Origin: Sphingopyxis sp. OPL5
Lineage (GTDB): Bacteria > Pseudomonadota > Alphaproteobacteria > Sphingomonadales > Sphingomonadaceae
DNA: 64,000 bases
Assembly (NCBI RefSeq): GCF_003797775.2
Contig: NZ_CP060725.1
Location: forward strand, 3,280,001-3,344,000
Direction of reading: 5' to 3'
Shown here: piece by piece, positions 33,550-42,906 of the stretch
Layout: every line of letters begins with the position of its first letter
Numbering within the stretch: position 1 is the first letter of the stretch
The notes under the pieces: generated by a model
Databases searched by the model: none
The model's input: the letters and a program-made list of their open reading frames with translations, nothing else
Told to the model about the DNA's origin: nothing
Position numbers and translations under genes: made by a program

Positions 33550-36500
33550 TAGCCCGCCTGCTTCGCCAGCTTGCCCAACCCCTTCGACAATTGCAGTGCG
33601 CCGTTCAGCCGCGCCCCCGTGCTCACCCAATCGCCGCTGATCGACAGTTTGTTGTCGGGGCGAATGCGCGCGCGGCCCTTCAGCCTTTCGACATAGGCAA
33701 TCAGACCGGGAACGTTGGCGAACTGGTCGCCGTGGAAGCTGACGAGGGCGCCCTTCGTGCCGACGTCGAGCTTGGCGATGCCGGCGGCCTTGGCATTGGC
33801 CTTGATCTCCATCAGCTGGACGAGGTTCGCCGTCTCGGGCGGCAGCGGGCCGAAGCGATCGATCATCTCGGCCGCGAAGGCGTCGAGCGCGGGGCGATCC
33901 TGCGCGTCGTTGAGGCGGCGGTACAGCGCCATCCGCAGCGGCAAATCGGGGACATAATCCTCGGGGATCAGGATCGGCGCGTCGACGGTGATCGTCGGCG
34001 ACAAGGCTTCGCGCGGTGGCAGCTTTCCGGCGCCCTCGGCCTTGGCGACCAAAATCGCCTCCTCCAGCATCGACTGGTACAGTTCGAAACCGACCTCGCG
34101 GATATGCCCCGACTGTTCGTCGCCCACCAGATTGCCGGCACCGCGGATGTCGAGGTCGTGGCTCGCGAGCTGGAAACCCGCCCCCAATGTGTCGAGGTCG
34201 CCGAGCAATTTCAGCCGCTTTTCCGCGGTGTCGGTAATCGCGCCATGTTCGGGGGTGGTGAGATAGGCGTAGGCGCGCGTCTTCGCGCGCCCGACGCGGC
34301 CGCGCAGCTGATACAGCTGGGCGAGGCCGAAACGGTCGGCGCGGTGGATGATCAGGGTATTGGCACTCGGAATGTCGAGACCGCTCTCGACGATGGTGGT
34401 GGACAACAGCACGTCATATTTGCGGTCGTAGAAGGCGCTCATCCGGTCCTCGACCTCGGTCGGGGTCATCTGGCCGTGCGCGACGACATATTTGATTTCG
34501 GGAACGCGGTTGCGCAGGAATTCCTCGATATCGGGCAGGTCCTTGATCCGCGGCACGACGAAGAAGCTCTGCCCGCCGCGATCATGCTCGCGCAGCAACG
34601 CTTCGCGCAGCACGACCGCATCCCACGGCGCCACATAAGTACGCACCGCCAGGCGATCGACCGGCGGCGTCTGGATCACGCTGAGTTCGCGCAGGCCCGA
34701 CATGGCCATCTGCAAGGTGCGGGGGATTGGGGTCGCGGTGAGCGTCAGGACGTGGACGTCGGTCTTGAGCTGCTTCAACCGCTCCTTGTGGACGACGCCG
34801 AAGCGCTGTTCCTCGTCGACGATGACCAGGCCGAGGTTCTTGAACTCGACCGATTTCGCGATCACCGCATGGGTGCCGACGACGATGTCGATCTGCCCGC
34901 TCGTCAGGCCGTCGCGTGTCTTCTGCGCCTCGGCGCCCGGGACAAGGCGCGAAAGACGACCGACGTTGATCGGAAAGCCTTTGAAGCGCTCGACGAAGTT
35001 GGTGAAATGCTGGCGCGCCAGAAGCGTGGTCGGACAGACGAGTGCGACCTGCACCCCCGCCATCGCCGCGACGAAGGCGGCGCGCAGCGCGACTTCGGTC
35101 TTGCCGAAACCGACGTCGCCGCACACCAGCCGGTCCATCGGGCGCCCCGACGCCATGTCGGCGAGCACGTCGCCGATCGCGCGGTCCTGATCGTCGGTTT
35201 CCTGATAGGGGAAGCGGTCGGCAAAGGCGGGGTAGGCGGCGTCGGCGGCGAGCAATTCGCCCGAGCGCAACGCGCGCTGCGCCGCGGTCGCGAGCAGTTC
35301 GCCCGCGATCTCGCGAATCCGCTCCTTCATCCGCGCCTTGCGGCGCTGCCAGGCTTCGCCGCCCAGCTTGTCGAGACCGACGCCGTCGCTCTCGCCGCCG
35401 TAGCGCGACAGGACGTCTAGATTTTCGACCGGGACATAGAGCTTGTCGCCGCCCGAATAAGTGAGAGCGACGCAATCATGCGGGCTGTTGCCCACCGGGA
35501 TCGAGGTCAGCCCCTCATAACGCCCGATGCCATGGTCGAGATGGACGACGAGGTCGCCAACGCTGAGCGTCGCAAGTTCGGCGAGGAAGGCATCGGCGCT
35601 CTTGCGGCGCTTTTGCCGCCGGACAAGGCGCTCGCCGAGGATGTCCTGTTCGGTGAGCAGGCTGATCGCGTCGGACGCGAAGCCATGGTCGAGCGGCAGC
35701 ACGACCATGGCGGTGGCGCCGCCGGTCTCGGCCGAGGCGGTGCCGAGCGCGTCCTGCCAGCCGTCGGCGGGGGCGAGCGAGGTCACGCCATGATCGCGCA
35801 GCAACCCCGACAGGCGATCGCGCGCGCCGACCGAATAGCTGGCGATGATCGTCCGGCGCCCCTTGCGGCGTTCGTCCGACAGATGATCGGCGACCTTGTG
35901 ATAGACATTGAGGTCGGCGGCGCGTTCGGGGGTGAAATCGCGCGCGGCGAAGGTCTCGAGGTCGATGATCGTCGCCGCGGGCGGAACATCGAAGGGCGTG
36001 ACGATGTGGATCGGGCGGCTGGCGGCGGCCGCGCCCCAATCTGTCTCGGTCAGGTAGAGCGTTTCGGGCGTCAGCGGGCGGTAGCTGCCCGGCGATTCGC
36101 GTTCGGCGGCGACGCGGTTGGCGTGATAGTCGGCGATCGCGGCGAAGCGCGTCTCGGCGGTCGCCTCGGTGCGGTGCCCACGCAGCACCGGGGTCGCGGG
36201 GTCTATATGGTCGAACAGGGTGGCGAGCCGTTCCTCGAACAGTGGCAACCAATGGTCCATGCCCGCCTGCCGCCGGCCCTCGCTGACCGCCTGATACAGC
36301 GGATCGCCGGTAGACTGCCCGCCAAACAGGTCGCGATAGGCCGAGCGGAAGCGCTTGATCGTCGCCTCGTCGAGCAGGGTTTCGGACGCGGGCAGCAGCT
36401 GCAGCGCCTTGGCTGGGCCGAGGCTGCGCTGGTCGGCGGGATCGAAGCGGCGGATGCTTTCGATCTCGTCGCCGAAGAAATCGACCCGCAGCCCGTTCTC

Positions 36501-37043
36501 CTCGCCGGCGGGGAACAGGTCGAGGATACCGCCGCGCACCGCGAACTCGCCCTGGTCGGCGACGGTGTCGACGCGGCTGAAGCCGTTGGCGACGAGCAGC
36601 TCGGCCAGCGCGTCGCGGTCGATCCGCTGACCTGCCGCCAGCGTCGTCGCGAGCTGGCGGATGCGGAACGGGGTCAGCGTGCGCTGGGTGATCGCGGCGA
36701 CGGTGGTCAGGATCAGTTCGCCGCGTTTGGCGGGCTGTTGCAGCGCGGACAGCGTCGCCAGCCGGTCGGCGCTGACCCGCATCGACGGTCCGGCGCGATC
36801 ATAGGGCAGGCAATCCCACGCCGGGAAGCGATGGACGGCGAGGTCGGGCGCAAAGAAGGGCGCGGCGTCGGCGACCGCCTGCATCGCGGTATCGTCGGTC
36901 GCGACATAGACCAGCCTTTTGTCGCTGGCGCGCGCGAGGTCGGCGAGCAGCAGCGGCAGGAACCCGTCGGCGGCGCGCGCCAGCGTCAGCGGTGCGGGGG
37001 CCGACGCGATGGCGGCAAATATGTCGGCGGCGCTTCGCGTCAT
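33549..37043 (-). CDS. mfd: Transcription-repair coupling factor Mfd
   Basis: Mfd is an ATP-dependent translocase that removes stalled RNA polymerase at DNA damage and recruits UvrA. The product is 1164 residues, normal for the family. The order is a UvrB-like N-terminal part, the CarD-like RNA-polymerase-interacting domain (VGDLVVHLDHGIGRYEGL), the helicase core with Walker A GDVGFGKTEVA and box II VDEEQRFGV, motif VI in LYQLRGRVGRAKT, and a C-terminal TRCF domain. The open frame runs 105 codons further upstream, but that part is antisense-like text overlapping sdhE. The ATG at 37043 overlaps the sdhE stop (ATGA). Confidence 0.95.
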   Translation of the reverse strand: MTRSAADIFAAIASAPAPLTLARAADGFLPLLLADLARASDKRLVYVATDDTAMQAVADAAPFFAPDLAVHRFPAWDCLPYDRAGPSMRVSADRLATLSALQQPAKRGELILTTVAAITQRTLTPFRIRQLATTLAAGQRIDRDALAELLVANGFSRVDTVADQGEFAVRGGILDLFPAGEENGLRVDFFGDEIESIRRFDPADQRSLGPAKALQLLPASETLLDEATIKRFRSAYRDLFGGQSTGDPLYQAVSEGRRQAGMDHWLPLFEERLATLFDHIDPATPVLRGHRTEATAETRFAAIADYHANRVAAERESPGSYRPLTPETLYLTETDWGAAAASRPIHIVTPFDVPPAATIIDLETFAARDFTPERAADLNVYHKVADHLSDERRKGRRTIIASYSVGARDRLSGLLRDHGVTSLAPADGWQDALGTASAETGGATAMVVLPLDHGFASDAISLLTEQDILGERLVRRQKRRKSADAFLAELATLSVGDLVVHLDHGIGRYEGLTSIPVGNSPHDCVALTYSGGDKLYVPVENLDVLSRYGGESDGVGLDKLGGEAWQRRKARMKERIREIAGELLATAAQRALRSGELLAADAAYPAFADRFPYQETDDQDRAIGDVLADMASGRPMDRLVCGDVGFGKTEVALRAAFVAAMAGVQVALVCPTTLLARQHFTNFVERFKGFPINVGRLSRLVPGAEAQKTRDGLTSGQIDIVVGTHAVIAKSVEFKNLGLVIVDEEQRFGVVHKERLKQLKTDVHVLTLTATPIPRTLQMAMSGLRELSVIQTPPVDRLAVRTYVAPWDAVVLREALLREHDRGGQSFFVVPRIKDLPDIEEFLRNRVPEIKYVVAHGQMTPTEVEDRMSAFYDRKYDVLLSTTIVESGLDIPSANTLIIHRADRFGLAQLYQLRGRVGRAKTRAYAYLTTPEHGAITDTAEKRLKLLGDLDTLGAGFQLASHDLDIRGAGNLVGDEQSGHIREVGFELYQSMLEEAILVAKAEGAGKLPPREALSPTITVDAPILIPEDYVPDLPLRMALYRRLNDAQDRPALDAFAAEMIDRFGPLPPETANLVQLMEIKANAKAAGIAKLDVGTKGALVSFHGDQFANVPGLIAYVERLKGRARIRPDNKLSISGDWVSTGARLNGALQLSKGLGKLAKQAG

Positions 37044-37306
37044 GGCAGCGGGATATAGTCCAGCCGGCGCATCGCGGCGATCATCTCGGGGCGGTCGAGA
37101 TGCGCGGGCGGTTCGCCGGTCCCGAGCGCCCAGCTCATGATGTCGACATCGTCCTCCTCGACGACGATTTCGTACCAGGCGATCTCGTCTTCGCTCCATT
37201 TGGCCGAATAGCGGTCGAAAAAGCCGCCGATCATATAGTCGGCCTCGCGCGTGCCGCGGTGCCAGGCACGGAATTTCAGGCGTTTGAGGCGGTCGGTGGC
37301 GGACAT
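37040..37306 (-). CDS. sdhE: FAD assembly factor SdhE
   Basis: SdhE helps attach FAD covalently to the succinate dehydrogenase flavoprotein. The 88-residue product has the defining RG-x-x-E motif in WHRGTREADYMIGGF and the acidic helical tail IVVEEDDVDIMSWALG. It starts at an ATG at 37306 and overlaps mfd by 4 bases, so the two are co-translated. The frame is open far upstream, but that region is antisense to recG. It is divergent from recG with a 75-base gap that must hold both promoters. Confidence 0.92.
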   Translation of the reverse strand: MSATDRLKRLKFRAWHRGTREADYMIGGFFDRYSAKWSEDEIAWYEIVVEEDDVDIMSWALGTGEPPAHLDRPEMIAAMRRLDYIPLP

Positions 37307-37381
37307 GGCGCGAATCCCGATAGCCCATGTCGCCGGGAGTGGCGCACGGGGCAAGCAAGCGATAGATGGGACGCAGTAGCC

Positions 37382-39448
37382 ATGCGACCCGAGATACTCA
37401 ATCCGCTCTTTGCCGCGCTGACCGACCTCAAGGGCGTCGGACCGCAGCTTGCCAAGCCGCTGACGCGGCTGGGGCTGGAGCGCGTCGTCGACGTGCTGTT
37501 CCACCTGCCGACCGGACTGGTGCAACGCTATCCCGTCGATCGGCTCGACGATGCGCAGGTCGGGCAGCAGATCATCGTCACGCTGACCGCGCAGGAGTAT
37601 CGCTCGGGCCGCAGTCCCCGCGCGCCGTTCGGGGTCGAGGCGTTCGACAGCGCGGGCGATCATGTCCGGCTCGTCTATTTCGGGCGCACCGGGGGGCTCG
37701 CCAAAAAACTCTTCCCGCTGGGGGAGGCGCGGCAGGTGTCGGGGCGGCTTGATGCCTATGGCGACATGCGCCAGATCGTCCATCCCGACCATGTCGCCGA
37801 GCCCGACAGTGCCGAGGTGATCGCGACGAGCGAAGCGATCTATCCGCTCAGCGAGGGGCTGACCAATGCCCGGCTCCGGCAGCTGGTCGAGATCGGGCTC
37901 GAACGGCGGCCGGACCTTGCCGAATGGATCGACGGGCCGTTGCTGGCGCTGCGCGAATGGCCCGACTGGCGCGCGGCGCTGACCCGTGCCCATGCCAGCC
38001 CGCACGACGCCCCGGCGCGCGACCGCCTGGCCTATGACGAAATTTTCGCGAGCCAGGTCGCGCTGATGCTGATCCGCCAGGGGCTGCGCAACCGCAAGGG
38101 GCGCGCGATTGTCGGTGACGGGCGATTGACCGGCGCGCTGCGCCTGCCGTTCGGCCTCACCGGCGCGCAGGAGCGGGTGGGGCGCGAGATCGCGGCCGAC
38201 ATGGCGCGCGATACGCCGATGCTGCGGATGCTGCAGGGCGATGTCGGGTCGGGCAAGACGCTCGTCGCGCTGCGCGCGATGCTGGCGGCGGTCGAGGCGG
38301 GAACGCAGGCGGCGCTGCTTGCGCCGACCGAGATCTTGGCGCGCCAGCATTATGCGACCTTGCAGGCGATGCTCGCGGGCCTGCCGGTCACCATCGCGAT
38401 CCTCACCGGGCGCGACAAGGGGCGGGTGCGCGAATCGACGCTGATGGGCCTCGCCGACGGCAGCATCGACATCCTTGTCGGCACCCACGCGATTTTCCAG
38501 GAGGCGGTGACCTATCGCGACCTCGCGCTCGTCGTGGTCGACGAACAGCATCGTTTCGGCGTCGCGCAGCGGCTGATGCTCACGGGCAAGGCGGCGCGTC
38601 CCCCGCACCTGTTGGTGATGACCGCGACCCCGATCCCGCGCACGCTGCTGCTCGCCAACCATGGCGAGATGGACGTGTCGCGGATCGACGAAATGCCACC
38701 GGGTCGCACCCCGGTCGACACGCGCGTCGTCTCGATCGATCGACTCGACGAAGTGGTCAGCGGGCTGGCACGGCATCTCGCCAGCGGAGCGCAGGCCTAT
38801 TGGGTGTGCCCGCTGGTCGCCGAGAGCGAGACCAGCGAACTCGCGGCGGCCGAGGAGCGTGCCGCGCTGCTGCGCCTGCGGCTCGGCGCCGATCGGGTCG
38901 GGCTGGTGCATGGCCGGATGAAGGGACCCGACAAGGATGCGGTGATGGCGCGCTTCCAGGCAGGCGAGATCGGCGTGCTGGTCGCGACCACGGTGATCGA
39001 GGTCGGGGTCGACGTGCCGGCGGCGAGCCTGATGGTGATCGAGCATGCAGAGAATTTCGGCCTTGCCCAGCTGCATCAGCTGCGCGGCCGCGTGGGGCGC
39101 GGTACCGCGAAATCGGTGTGCCTGTTGTTGCGCTCGCAGGCCCTGTCGGAAACCGCGCGCGAGCGGCTGGCGCTGATGCGCGACACCAATGACGGGTTCG
39201 TCATCGCCGAGAAGGATCTGGAACTGCGCGGCGGCGGCGAACTGCTCGGACTCAAGCAGTCGGGCGATGCCGATTATCGCGTTGCGAGCCCCGAGCAACT
39301 GGTGCGCCTGCTACCGATCGCCCATGACGACGCGCGGATGTTCGTCGAGCGCGACGGCGGGATCGAAGGCGCGCGCGGCGAGGCGGTGCGGCTGTGTCTC
39401 TATCTGTTCGAACGCGACGCAGCGGTGCCGTTGCTGCGCAGCGGTTAG
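37382..39448 (+). CDS. recG: ATP-dependent DNA helicase RecG
   Basis: RecG remodels stalled replication forks and branched DNA. The 688-residue product has an N-terminal wedge/OB domain (DLKGVGPQLAKPL, then HLPTGLVQRY) and a superfamily-2 helicase core. Walker A is GDVGSGKTLVA (about residues 285-295), box II is VVDEQHRFGVAQR, and the rest includes TATPIPRTL and LHQLRGRVGRG. The C-terminal wedge-contact region follows. The ATG at 37382 is chosen because the preceding in-frame codons are antisense to sdhE. It ends with a 4-base overlap with the convergent PilZ gene. Confidence 0.95.
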   Translation: MRPEILNPLFAALTDLKGVGPQLAKPLTRLGLERVVDVLFHLPTGLVQRYPVDRLDDAQVGQQIIVTLTAQEYRSGRSPRAPFGVEAFDSAGDHVRLVYFGRTGGLAKKLFPLGEARQVSGRLDAYGDMRQIVHPDHVAEPDSAEVIATSEAIYPLSEGLTNARLRQLVEIGLERRPDLAEWIDGPLLALREWPDWRAALTRAHASPHDAPARDRLAYDEIFASQVALMLIRQGLRNRKGRAIVGDGRLTGALRLPFGLTGAQERVGREIAADMARDTPMLRMLQGDVGSGKTLVALRAMLAAVEAGTQAALLAPTEILARQHYATLQAMLAGLPVTIAILTGRDKGRVRESTLMGLADGSIDILVGTHAIFQEAVTYRDLALVVVDEQHRFGVAQRLMLTGKAARPPHLLVMTATPIPRTLLLANHGEMDVSRIDEMPPGRTPVDTRVVSIDRLDEVVSGLARHLASGAQAYWVCPLVAESETSELAAAEERAALLRLRLGADRVGLVHGRMKGPDKDAVMARFQAGEIGVLVATTVIEVGVDVPAASLMVIEHAENFGLAQLHQLRGRVGRGTAKSVCLLLRSQALSETARERLALMRDTNDGFVIAEKDLELRGGGELLGLKQSGDADYRVASPEQLVRLLPIAHDDARMFVERDGGIEGARGEAVRLCLYLFERDAAVPLLRSG

Positions 39449-39783
39449 GCGTCGCCGCGGGCGCCCATCGCGCGGATCATCGGCAGATAATCCTCGACCG
39501 CGATCATCTTTTCGAACTGCACTCCGGTCTTGCCGCCGAGCGACCAGATCACGCTGGCCGCGATGCGGCCGATGATCGGCATGCGGAACACGATCATGTC
39601 GCCGATCTCCAGCCCGCGCTCGTAACGCATCAACAGGCCGTCGGCGCTGATATTGACGCAAGTGCACATTTCCTGGCCGCCGTCGGGCAGGATGAAGGGC
39701 AGGCGGCAATAGACGTCGCTACGCGCCGCGAGGCGCTGGTCGAGGCCGACATAATGGGCCTTGTTGGTGTCGATCTTACGCAT
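39445..39783 (-). CDS. PilZ-domain protein (putative c-di-GMP receptor)
   Basis: This 112-residue protein is a single PilZ domain. The c-di-GMP contacts are the Arg-rich start (QRLAARSDVYC, matching R-x3-R) and NISADGLLM (matching D/N-x-S-x2-G). PilZ proteins bind c-di-GMP and act on motility, polysaccharide or secretion machinery. It has no other domain and no signal. The ATG at 39783 has AAAGG seven bases upstream. It is convergent with recG (4-base overlap) and stands alone. The EAL protein at 32.3 kb is a possible partner in the same signalling network. Confidence 0.8.
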   Translation of the reverse strand: MRKIDTNKAHYVGLDQRLAARSDVYCRLPFILPDGGQEMCTCVNISADGLLMRYERGLEIGDMIVFRMPIIGRIAASVIWSLGGKTGVQFEKMIAVEDYLPMIRAMGARGDA

Positions 39784-39858
39784 GACGATGCCTTTGCTGG
39801 TCAGGCCGGGAGCATCGGACAGATTTCGCTAAGAATAGGTAAACGCTGCGGCAAGGTG

Positions 39859-41082
39859 TTAGCCGGTAACGAGGCCGTGCTTCTTGGCGCCGAGGCTCAC
39901 CGGGACCGGCTCGGCGGCGGGCAGGATGACATGGTTCGCGTCGCGGATCACGACACCGCCCACCTTCACCGCGCCCTCGTCGAGCTTGCGCCGCGCTTCC
40001 TTGTTCGATGCCGCAAAGCCGAGTTCGCGCAGCGCGTCGAGGATGCGAATCCCCTCGGCGGGCGCCGCGACCTGTGGCAAGTCGCCGCCGATCTGGCCCT
40101 TTTCAAAGGTTTGCGCGGCGGTTTCCGATGCGGTCCGCGCGGCTTCTTCGCCGCGGCACAGCGCGGTCGCGGCATCGGCGAGGATTTTCTTCGCGTCGTT
40201 GATCGCGGCGCCCTCGAGCGTTTCGAGGCGCGCGATCTCGTCGATCGGCAGGTCGGTGAACAGGCGCAGGAACTTGCCGACGTCGCGGTCGTCGGTGTTG
40301 CGCCAGAACTGCCAATAGTCAAAATGGGACAGTTGTGCGGGATTGAGCCACACCGCGCCGGCGGCGGTTTTGCCCATCTTGGTGCCTGCGGCGGTGGTCA
40401 GCAGCGGAGTCGTTAGTCCGAACAGGTCGGCGCCGTCCATGCGGCGGCCGAGTTCCATGCCGTTGACGATATTGCCCCACTGGTCGGAGCCGCCCATCTG
40501 CAACCGCACGCCCATTTGCTTCGACAGGTGGCGGAAGTCATAGCCTTGCAGGATCATGTAGTTGAATTCGAGGAAGGTCATCGGCTGTTCGCGCTCGAGC
40601 CGCAGCTTGACCGAATCGAAGGTCATCATGCGGTTGATCGTGAAGTGGGTGCCGACTTCCTGCAGCAGTTCGATATAGCCGAGCTGGCCGAGCCAGTCCT
40701 GATTGTCGACCATCACCGCGTCGGTCGGGCCGTCGCCGAAGGTCAGATATTGCTGGAAGATGCTGAAGATCGACGCGATGTTCGCGGCAATCGTCTCGTC
40801 CGACAGCATCTTGCGGCTCTCGTCGCGCCCGGTCGGGTCGCCGATCCGCGTCGTCCCGCCGCCCATCAGCACGATCGGCTTGTGCCCCGTCTGCTGCAGC
40901 CGGCGCAGCATCATGATCTGCACCAGGCTGCCGACATGCAGCGAGGGTGCTGTCGCATCGAAGCCGATATAGGCGGGAATGATCTGCTGCGTGGCGAGGG
41001 CGTCGAGACCGTCGGCATCGGTGGTCTGGTGGATGTAGCCGCGCTCGTCGAGCACGCGCAGAAGATCGGATTTGTAGGTCAT
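39859..41082 (-). CDS. tyrS: Tyrosyl-tRNA synthetase
   Basis: TyrS charges tRNA-Tyr. The 407-residue class I synthetase has the HIGH-type motif as HVGS at residues 49-52 ([14 protein letters not shown]) and the KMSKS-type motif as KMGKT ([15 protein letters not shown], about residue 240). A C-terminal S4 RNA-binding domain contains [13 protein letters not shown]. The ATG at 41082 starts right at the family N-terminus; the longer open frame is rejected because it would overlap the divergent DOMON gene's leader. It stands alone on this strand. Confidence 0.95.
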   Translation of the reverse strand: MTYKSDLLRVLDERGYIHQTTDADGLDALATQQIIPAYIGFDATAPSLHVGSLVQIMMLRRLQQTGHKPIVLMGGGTTRIGDPTGRDESRKMLSDETIAANIASIFSIFQQYLTFGDGPTDAVMVDNQDWLGQLGYIELLQEVGTHFTINRMMTFDSVKLRLEREQPMTFLEFNYMILQGYDFRHLSKQMGVRLQMGGSDQWGNIVNGMELGRRMDGADLFGLTTPLLTTAAGTKMGKTAAGAVWLNPAQLSHFDYWQFWRNTDDRDVGKFLRLFTDLPIDEIARLETLEGAAINDAKKILADAATALCRGEEAARTASETAAQTFEKGQIGGDLPQVAAPAEGIRILDALRELGFAASNKEARRKLDEGAVKVGGVVIRDANHVILPAAEPVPVSLGAKKHGLVTG

Positions 41083-41163
41083 AGCGGGCGGGCGCTTAGC
41101 ATGGGCGCGAAATTCCTCAAACCCGTCATTCCCGCGTTCGTGCGATTGGCGTAGGGATGGGTC

Positions 41164-41691
41164 ATGCTGTTGACTTGCCATCCCGACACGCCTTGCTCGG
41201 CCGACCTGTTCCTTTCGGTCGATGCGGTTCGCAACCAGCCGGGATCGCTTTACCTGCGCTTCATCATCGACGGCGAGATGGACAGGATCGTCATGCCGCC
41301 GCGTCGCGCCCTCGGGCGCACCGACGGGCTGTGGCAGACGACTTGCTGCGAGGCGTTCGTGAAGCCTGCGGGGCGCAGCGACTATCTGGAATTCAACCTG
41401 TCGCCCTCGACCGCTTGGGCGTCCTATTGGTTCGACGATTATCGCGCCGGGATGCGCGAGGCCGATGTGGTCCCCGATTTCGACCGCGTCGGCGGCATAA
41501 TTCAGGCGCTGTTCGACTTTTCGGGCCAGCCCGGCCTCGACGATGCCGACTGGCAGGTCGGCCTGTCAGTGGTGATCGAGGAGAAGACCGGCACCAAAAG
41601 CTACTGGGCGCTGGCTCACCCTCCCGGCAAACCCGACTTCCATCATCCCGATTGCTTTGCGCTGACGCTTGGGGCACCCGGTCCGGCATGA
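41164..41691 (+). CDS. DOMON-like (type 9 carbohydrate-binding) protein
   Basis: The 175-residue protein matches the DOMON-like/CBM9 domain found in alphaproteobacteria: an N-terminal [15 protein letters not shown] strand, [34 protein letters not shown] (about residues 61-94), and a C-terminal [16 protein letters not shown]. No signal peptide is obvious. The fold is a beta-sandwich that may bind sugars or a cofactor. Its stop overlaps the NamZ start by 4 bases, so the two genes are co-translated and probably act on the same substrate, cell-wall sugar fragments. Confidence 0.75.
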   Translation: MLLTCHPDTPCSADLFLSVDAVRNQPGSLYLRFIIDGEMDRIVMPPRRALGRTDGLWQTTCCEAFVKPAGRSDYLEFNLSPSTAWASYWFDDYRAGMREADVVPDFDRVGGIIQALFDFSGQPGLDDADWQVGLSVVIEEKTGTKSYWALAHPPGKPDFHHPDCFALTLGAPGPA

Positions 41692-42896
41692 CTGTCCAAT
41701 TCGGCATCGACCGCCTGCTCGCCGACCCCGCGCTTCGCAAACCGCTCGAAGGCCAGCGCGTCGCGTTGCTCGCGCATCCCGCTTCGGTCACCGCTGACCT
41801 CGTCCACAGCCTCGACGCGCTGGTCGCCGCCGGGATCAACGTCACCGCGGTGTTCGGGCCGCAGCATGGCGTGCGCGGTGACCTTCAGGACAATATGATG
41901 GAGTCGCCCGACTTCACCGACCCGACCTACGGCATGCCGGTGTTCAGCCTCTATGGCGAGGTGCGGCGGCCGTCGGGGCAGTCGATGCACACGTTCGACG
42001 TGATGCTGGTCGACCTGCAGGATCTGGGGTGCCGCATCTACACCTATGTGACGACCCTGCTTTACATCCTCGAAGCCGCGGCGGAGCATGGCAAGGCGGT
42101 GTGGGTGCTCGACCGGCCGAACCCGGCGGGCCGTCCGGTCGAGGGGACATTGCTGCAGACGGGCTGGGAGAGCTTCGTCGGCGCGGGACCGATGGCGATG
42201 CGCCACGGGCTGACGATGGGCGAGATGGGGCGCTGGTTCATCCGGCACTTCAACCTCGACGTCGATTATCGCGTGATCGGGATGGAGGGGTGGCAGCCCG
42301 ATGGACCGGGCTTTGGCTGGCCGGCCGACCGCGTGTGGATCAACCCCAGCCCCAATGCCGCGAACCTCAACATGGCGCGCGCCTATGCGGGGACGGTGAT
42401 GATCGAGGGTGCGACGCTTAGCGAGGGCAGGGGCACGACGCGCCCGCTCGAACTGTTCGGGGCGCCCGATATCGACGCCAAGGCGGTGATCGCCGAGATG
42501 CAGCGGCTGGCGCCCGAATGGCTCGCGGGATGCAAGCTGCGCGACATCTGGTTCGAGCCGACCTTCCACAAGCATATGAAGGTGCTGAACAGCGGAGTGT
42601 TCATCCATGCCGAGGGGGCGTGGTACGACCATGCCGCGTTCCGGCCCTGGCGGGTGCAGGCGCTGGGGTTTAAGGCGATCCGCTCGCTGTACCCCGACTA
42701 TCCGATCTGGCGCGGCACCGACTTCAAATATGAATATACCGACGATGTGCTGGCGATCGACGTGATCAACGGCGGCAGCGGCTTGCGCACGTGGGTCGAC
42801 GATGCCGGGGCGGTGGCGGGCGATCTCGATGCGCTGGCCGGGCCCGACGAGGCGGCATGGCGCGAAGAGATCGCCGACCTGCTGATCTATGTATGA
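41688..42896 (+). CDS. namZ: DUF1343 / NamZ-type exo-beta-N-acetylmuramidase
   Basis: NamZ-type enzymes (family GH171, formerly DUF1343) remove N-acetylmuramic acid from the non-reducing end of peptidoglycan fragments. This 402-residue protein has the family's blocks: VALLAHPASV, FGPQHGVRGD near residues 65-75, DLQDLGCRIYTYVTTL, VLDRPNPAGRP, and the C-terminal FKYEYTDDVLAIDVINGG. There is no clear signal peptide. It overlaps both the DOMON gene before it and the frame of the peptidase gene after it. The function is taken from the family; activity here is inferred. Confidence 0.8.
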   Translation: MTVQFGIDRLLADPALRKPLEGQRVALLAHPASVTADLVHSLDALVAAGINVTAVFGPQHGVRGDLQDNMMESPDFTDPTYGMPVFSLYGEVRRPSGQSMHTFDVMLVDLQDLGCRIYTYVTTLLYILEAAAEHGKAVWVLDRPNPAGRPVEGTLLQTGWESFVGAGPMAMRHGLTMGEMGRWFIRHFNLDVDYRVIGMEGWQPDGPGFGWPADRVWINPSPNAANLNMARAYAGTVMIEGATLSEGRGTTRPLELFGAPDIDAKAVIAEMQRLAPEWLAGCKLRDIWFEPTFHKHMKVLNSGVFIHAEGAWYDHAAFRPWRVQALGFKAIRSLYPDYPIWRGTDFKYEYTDDVLAIDVINGGSGLRTWVDDAGAVAGDLDALAGPDEAAWREEIADLLIYV

Positions 42897-42906
42897 GGGG
42901 ATGACG

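Noticed and set aside
35478..37058. Plus-strand 526-residue open frame opposite mfd
   Set aside because: Antisense shadow of the mfd core with no recognisable motif.
37044..37358. N-terminal extension of Mfd by 105 codons
   Set aside because: It reads the sdhE gene in another frame; family members start at the residue given by the ATG at 37043.
37307..39298. Long minus-strand extension upstream of sdhE, opposite recG
   Set aside because: Arg/His/Gln-rich text with no domain; only the last 88 residues (sdhE) are convincing.
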